In this document: positions 14,067 to 17,798 of the stretch, piece by piece
How positions within the stretch are numbered: the first letter of the stretch is position 1
How the letters are laid out: each line of letters starts with the position of its first letter
From: Bacillota bacterium
GTDB taxonomy: Bacteria; Bacillota; Clostridia; Oscillospirales; Oscillospiraceae
DNA: 17,798 nucleotides
NCBI GenBank assembly: GCA_023406225.1
Contig: JAEXWS010000054.1
Coordinates: 1-17,798, forward strand
Reading direction: 5' to 3'
The notes under the pieces: generated by a model
Database searches by the model: none
Seen by the model: only the letters and a program-made list of their open reading frames with translations
Told to the model about the DNA's origin: nothing
Translations under genes and position numbers: made by a program

Positions 14067-14381
14067 CCACCACTGGGTAATTGGATATCCGCGTCCCCCA
14101 TCCCTATCGGGGCGGGTCCGGCACGAAGGCGAAGAAACATCCCGTCCGGCTAAGAAGCCTCGCCTCCAGGCGGGGATTCGTGAGCTGATACGACCAGGCA
14201 AAATCGGTATTTCTTCAAAAGCTGTGGAGCTCAATGAATTGCACATCAAATATAATGCCGCACTCATTGTAAAAAGCGGTTTAGCGCGGAGTACGCCGCA
14301 CGCAAGGCCAACAGGAAGGGGCTAGACTTGGAGCCAGCACGTTCCTTGAGCTTTTATCAGCATTCACATCCGATATACGGA
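14067..14381. other. 315-bp region after hsdS without a supported gene
   Basis: No gene with a credible start is visible. On the plus strand an open frame runs from about 14051 to 14308 without a good start codon or ribosome site, and its translation is not recognised. A second open stretch in another frame follows (containing EYAARKANRKGLDLEPA). It could be a decayed gene remnant or chance. Confidence 0.4.
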
Positions 14382-15668
14382 TTATCCCAAGTCGTCATTT
14401 ACGAGCTGTCCCACCAGCTCCACCGCGCTCTCCTCGCCGGGGTCGTTGGTGCCCAGTTCGCCGCGGAAGGCACGGGCGAGGATGGATTTTTTTGTAAGTT
14501 CAATCTGCTCCAGCACCTCTTCGGCGGCTTGCTTGGCCTGTTGCTCTTTGGCGAGAATGCTGTCGAGGATGCGGACAATTTCGGTTTGCTCTTTAACTGA
14601 TGGAATATCAACGAAGATATTTCCAATTTCTTTATCAGACACTCGAGGCAAATTGATTCCTTTGGAATTTGATACGGCAGTCGAGATAAAGTATTCTGTA
14701 TTCATGAAATAGTTGATATACTTTGCTGTTTGATAGTGTTTTGTTCTATAAACCAGTATGTCGGTTGAGCAAATACCATCAAACGGAGCAATATCATGTT
14801 TATTTAAATAAGGTCTTAACTTTCCATATAAAATATCTCCGATTTGAAATACTGTCTTTAAACTTTTTATATCATCTGCTGTTCCAAATCCAATAATTCC
14901 TTGATTTTTTTGAATGTGCTCTAAACCTATGTATCGTAAAGATGTCGTTTGCGTTGTCGGATTAAATTTATCTTTAACACTTGTCGCAATACTTTTTAAT
15001 GTGATGCTATCCCAGCTCTCCATCCCCACACCGTGCTCTTTTCTCCACTGAGCGGTGAGTTCGCCGGTGAAGGCTTTGTGGAGGATGGCGGCTTTGCGGA
15101 TTTCAAAGCCGTCCAGCGCATCCTGCGCTTTTTGCTTGGCTTCATCCAACTTGGCAAACAGGCTTTCTATACGGTCGACAATACGCTGTTGTTCGGCAAG
15201 CGGGGGTACGGGTACAGGAGTAATTGCAAGTGTTTTTGTAGAAAGATGTTTTACCGTCACACTTGGGGTCACATCATTTATTTTCTTGAGTGGATCAGGT
15301 AAATAATAAAACAAAAAATTATTTAAATAGAAAGAAGAACGAGACTGAATGCAACAGACCCGTTGATTCAGCAGAGCATCTTCGCTCTGCCATTTGCCTA
15401 CATTAAAGTCGCCATCCATACCGATTAGAATCTCGCCCTGCTTAATTATGTACTCTTCGGGACAATCTTGGTCTGTATAAGTTTCTGTCTCTCCCTTAAC
15501 AACATCCCGAATTCTAATCAAAGGACGGGTGTTCGCAGATATATTCTTTGTAAAATGCTTTGAATCAAACGGGTAACCGCTTTTTATTGCCGTCAATTTC
15601 CCTAACTCTATCCAACGCCAATTACTTGGGACTTTAATCGGCTTAGGAATTACAATCTGCTTTGCCAT
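14382..15668 (-). CDS. hsdS: Type I restriction-modification specificity subunit
   Basis: This 428-residue HsdS would choose the two half-sites of the DNA target for the type I complex. It has the classic layout: target recognition domain 1 (about 1-155), a central conserved helix region (about 155-212, PPLAEQQRIVDRIESLFAKL then IRKAAILHKAFTGEL), target recognition domain 2 (about 213-362) and a distal helix region (SVKEQTEIVRILDSILAKEQ then TKKSILARAFRGELG). The two helix regions resemble each other, as expected for the pseudo-symmetric fold. The recognition domains are visibly AT-richer than the conserved regions, consistent with domain exchange. The ATG at 15668 overlaps the hsdM stop by one base (TGATG), which I prefer to the TTG one codon earlier. 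Translation may depend on coupling to hsdM, which is interrupted. Confidence 0.9.
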   Translation of the reverse strand: MAKQIVIPKPIKVPSNWRWIELGKLTAIKSGYPFDSKHFTKNISANTRPLIRIRDVVKGETETYTDQDCPEEYIIKQGEILIGMDGDFNVGKWQSEDALLNQRVCCIQSRSSFYLNNFLFYYLPDPLKKINDVTPSVTVKHLSTKTLAITPVPVPPLAEQQRIVDRIESLFAKLDEAKQKAQDALDGFEIRKAAILHKAFTGELTAQWRKEHGVGMESWDSITLKSIATSVKDKFNPTTQTTSLRYIGLEHIQKNQGIIGFGTADDIKSLKTVFQIGDILYGKLRPYLNKHDIAPFDGICSTDILVYRTKHYQTAKYINYFMNTEYFISTAVSNSKGINLPRVSDKEIGNIFVDIPSVKEQTEIVRILDSILAKEQQAKQAAEEVLEQIELTKKSILARAFRGELGTNDPGEESAVELVGQLVNDDLG

Positions 15669-17092
15669 CAATCCCGCTCCTCCAGCGCCCGCAGTTCCTT
15701 CACCACGCTCATCAGCAGGTCGACGGCCTCCTCCAGATCGGCGGCGGCCTCCTCGGCGCTGTCGGCCGGGTCGGGCAGGTCGTTATAGTCCAGCACCGAG
15801 TCATCCCGAATCAGGCCTAAGTCCAGGCTGTTGCCCTTTCCAACGATCTGCTCCCGGGTGAAGACGCTCCACCGCTCATCCTGTACGGCCCGGCGGTCCC
15901 CGGCCTCATAGGCCTTTTCAAAGTCCGCAAAATGCTCGGTTTTCAGCGGGGTGGTCTTGCCAAAGCTGGGCATATTGGTGCGCAGGTCGTAGAACCAGAC
16001 CTCCTTGGTATTGCCCTTATCGCTCTTTCCACGGGTAAAAAACAGCACGTTGGTTTTGACGCCCTGGGCGTAGAAAATACCGGTGGGCAGGCGGAGAACG
16101 GTGTGCAGATCGCATTTTTCCATCAGGTCGCAGCGGATCTTCTCTCCGTCGCCGTCGGCAAAGAGGACATTGTCGGGCAGCACCACGGCGGCCCGGCCGT
16201 TGCGGTGTATATCCGTAGTCAGGCTGCGGTAGATATGCTGGAGAAAGTTCAGCTGCTTGTTGCTGGTGGGGAAGGTGAAGTCGTCCCGGGTCGCGCGCTC
16301 ACCGCCCTTCTAGGTGCCGAAGGGCGGATTGGTGAGCACCAAATCAAAGTCGTAGAGGGCTTTCCCCTGATTGGACAGCGTGTCGGCCAGCAAAATCTGG
16401 CCGTCGATGCCATGGAGCATGGCGTTCATCAGGGCGAGCCGGTGGGCGTCGTGTACCAGCTCACAGCCGGTGAAGGCCTTCTCCCGCTCGAACTTCGCCA
16501 GTTCGGCGTCCAGGTCGTAAAAGTCGTCGGTGTGCTTTTTCACATACTGATGGGCGGAGATCATAAAACCAAAGGTGCCGCAGGCCGGGTCGTTGCACCG
16601 CTCACCGGGCTGGGGCTTCATCAGCCGGGTCATCATATCGATGAGGACGCGGGGGGTGAAGTACTGGCCGGCGCCGGACTTTTTCTCGTTGGCGTTCTTT
16701 TCCAGCAATCCCTCGTACAAATTGCCCAGACCCTCTTCACGGGCGGAGTACCAGTCAAGACCGTCGATGGTGGTGATGATCTTTTCCAGATTCTTGGGTT
16801 CGTCGATGTTGGTGGCGGAGCCCTGGTAGATCTCCCGCACCCGGCCGGTGCAGGTCTCGCCCAGGTGGGTGAGCAGCTCTTTATAGAACTTCTTCAGCTC
16901 GATGCCGCTTTTGGCGGTAAGCTGGTCCCAGCGGTAGGCGGCGGGGATCTGGCTTTCCACGCCGGTCTCCTTGGCCATCTTCAAAAACAGAATATAAGTA
17001 AGCTCGGTGACATACTGGTGATAGGTGATGCCGTCATCCCGCAGCACATTGCAGAGGTTCCAGAGCTTGGATACGATTTCCTGTGTGGTCAT
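15668..17092 (-). pseudogene. hsdM: Type I RM methyltransferase subunit interrupted by an in-frame amber codon
   Basis: This is a 475-codon HsdM frame with a single TAG at 16312-16310. Before it, 260 codons carry the N-terminal helical domain (MTTQEIVSKLWNLCNVLRDD), the AdoMet-binding motif (DPACGTFGFM) and the catalytic NPPF (255-258). After it, the same frame continues for 213 codons with normal HsdM sequence: KGGERATRDDFTFPTSNKQL, then VVLPDNVLF and VLRLPTGIFYAQGVKTNVLF. Relatives usually read NPPFGTKKGGER, so the change looks like a lysine AAG to TAG substitution. The N-terminal product would lack much of the methyltransferase fold. A downstream GTG at 16186 could restart translation but lacks an obvious site. 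It overlaps hsdR by ATGA and hsdS by one base. Sequencing error or amber readthrough are alternatives. Confidence 0.85.
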
Positions 17093-17798
17093 GCAATTCT
17101 TCCCCCGTCATCGTACAGATACTCGTTCAGCTCCAGTACGATGCTCTCCAACTGATTTTGAAAAATACGGTCGATCTTCTGGAATCCGCCCTCACTTTTG
17201 AAGCGGGAATCCTCATCGAAAATGCCCACATTGAGCACGGATTCCTCCATGAGGTACTTTTCCATGCGGCCGATCCACTTTTGCTCTATGGCGGTGAATT
17301 TATGGGCCTTTTTCAGCTTGTCCACCGCACGGCGGATACGGGCCTCGTGGCTGATGAGGGTGGAGCCGATGGCATACCGGCGGATCAGGCTGATGATGTC
17401 CGCCGCCAATTCCTCATTGGTCAGTTCCGATATGGCGGTATTGAGCTGCCGGGTGGTGAATCCCTCCCGGTCAAGCGTCAGGCGCAGATCTTTCAAACTT
17501 TCCCGTGTCAGCTCCTTCGGCCGGGTACAGACGATGTTCAGCGCCGCGATTTCGTTGAGATGGGTCTTTACATAGTCGGCGAAGGCATCCAGATAGTCCT
17601 CGGGGCGGCTGCCGGTGCCGTAGCCGCGGGTGTGGCTGATCAGTTCGTCCGCCGCGTCGGAGATGACCACCGGGCGGTCTCCATTGATCCGGGTCTCCCC
17701 CAGCAATTCAAAGAGGTCCCGATGCGCCAAAATGCGGTTGCGGGCCTGCTGGAACGGCTCCTGTGCCAGCTGCTGAATGAATTGGGTGGGGTCCATAC
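17089..17798 (-). CDS. hsdR: Type I restriction endonuclease subunit R, C-terminal part
   Basis: The frame is open to the window edge, so only about the last 236 residues are present; the nuclease and helicase domains would lie beyond 17798. The sequence is helix-rich with the style of the C-terminal domain of HsdR (EcoEI-like), which binds the methyltransferase core: RILAHRDLFELLGETRINGD, then EDYLDAFADYVKTHL, and near the end FQKIDRIFQNQLESIVLELN. The Met at 17796 is internal, not a start. The stop overlaps the hsdM ATG by four bases (ATGA), showing one operon in the order hsdR, hsdM, hsdS. Assignment leans on context as well as sequence. Confidence 0.82.
   Translation of the reverse strand, partial: MDPTQFIQQLAQEPFQQARNRILAHRDLFELLGETRINGDRPVVISDAADELISHTRGYGTGSRPEDYLDAFADYVKTHLNEIAALNIVCTRPKELTRESLKDLRLTLDREGFTTRQLNTAISELTNEELAADIISLIRRYAIGSTLISHEARIRRAVDKLKKAHKFTAIEQKWIGRMEKYLMEESVLNVGIFDEDSRFKSEGGFQKIDRIFQNQLESIVLELNEYLYDDGGRIA

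Noticed and set aside
13908..14267. 119-residue minus-strand frame past the restriction operon.
   Set aside because: It runs through the terminator hairpin, shows no family features and lacks a ribosome site.
16570..16600. AdoMet motif of HsdM reading DPACGTFGF as a second inactivating lesion.
   Set aside because: The position between Thr and Gly varies in type I methyltransferases (Gly, Ala or Cys in families I know), so Phe may be natural.

Overview
The window looks like a chromosomal segment of a GC-rich Clostridia species, probably an Oscillospiraceae-type gut anaerobe. This is inferred from the SigI/RsgI pair (a Bacilli/Clostridia system), strong AGGAGG ribosome binding sites, a Gram-positive lipoprotein signal, and GC-rich coding sequence broken by AT-rich promoters. 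I see no rRNA, tRNA, CRISPR array or insertion sequence.

Layout, left to right. (1) 27-3244, plus strand: a lipoprotein solute-binding protein of the tripartite tricarboxylate transporter (TTT) type, then a PrpR-like sigma-54 activator with its own promoter. (2) 3414-5202, plus strand: a tyrosine recombinase, two exact 24-bp copies of a palindromic site in inverted orientation, a 237-bp spacer with one outward-facing promoter candidate and two terminator-like hairpins, and a stand-alone HD-GYP cyclic-di-GMP phosphodiesterase. I read this as a self-contained promoter-inversion switch controlling c-di-GMP turnover, shown here in its predicted OFF orientation. It is the most interesting object in the window. 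(3) 5322-9287, minus strand: a VTC-domain polyphosphate polymerase, two tandem DUF4956 membrane proteins, then sigI and rsgI. The RsgI has an unusual juxtamembrane motif and a roughly 95-residue Asp-rich repeat tail. (4) 9647-11008, minus: a GntR-like regulator with two winged-helix domains. (5) 11116-13536, minus: a soluble hybrid histidine kinase (two sensor domains, HisKA, HATPase, two receivers). (6) 13537-14381: mostly non-coding, with one possible 43-residue ORF and a strong terminator. (7) 14382-17798, minus: a type I restriction-modification operon in the order hsdR (3' part only), hsdM, hsdS. The hsdM frame is interrupted by one in-frame amber codon directly after the NPPF catalytic motif, so the system is probably inactive in this genome copy.

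Several modules concern signalling state: c-di-GMP degradation under a DNA switch, a membrane anti-sigma/sigma pair, a polyphosphate synthesis module and a multi-step phosphorelay kinase. Whether they are functionally connected cannot be told from sequence. Family assignments rest on motifs read by eye; no database search was possible.
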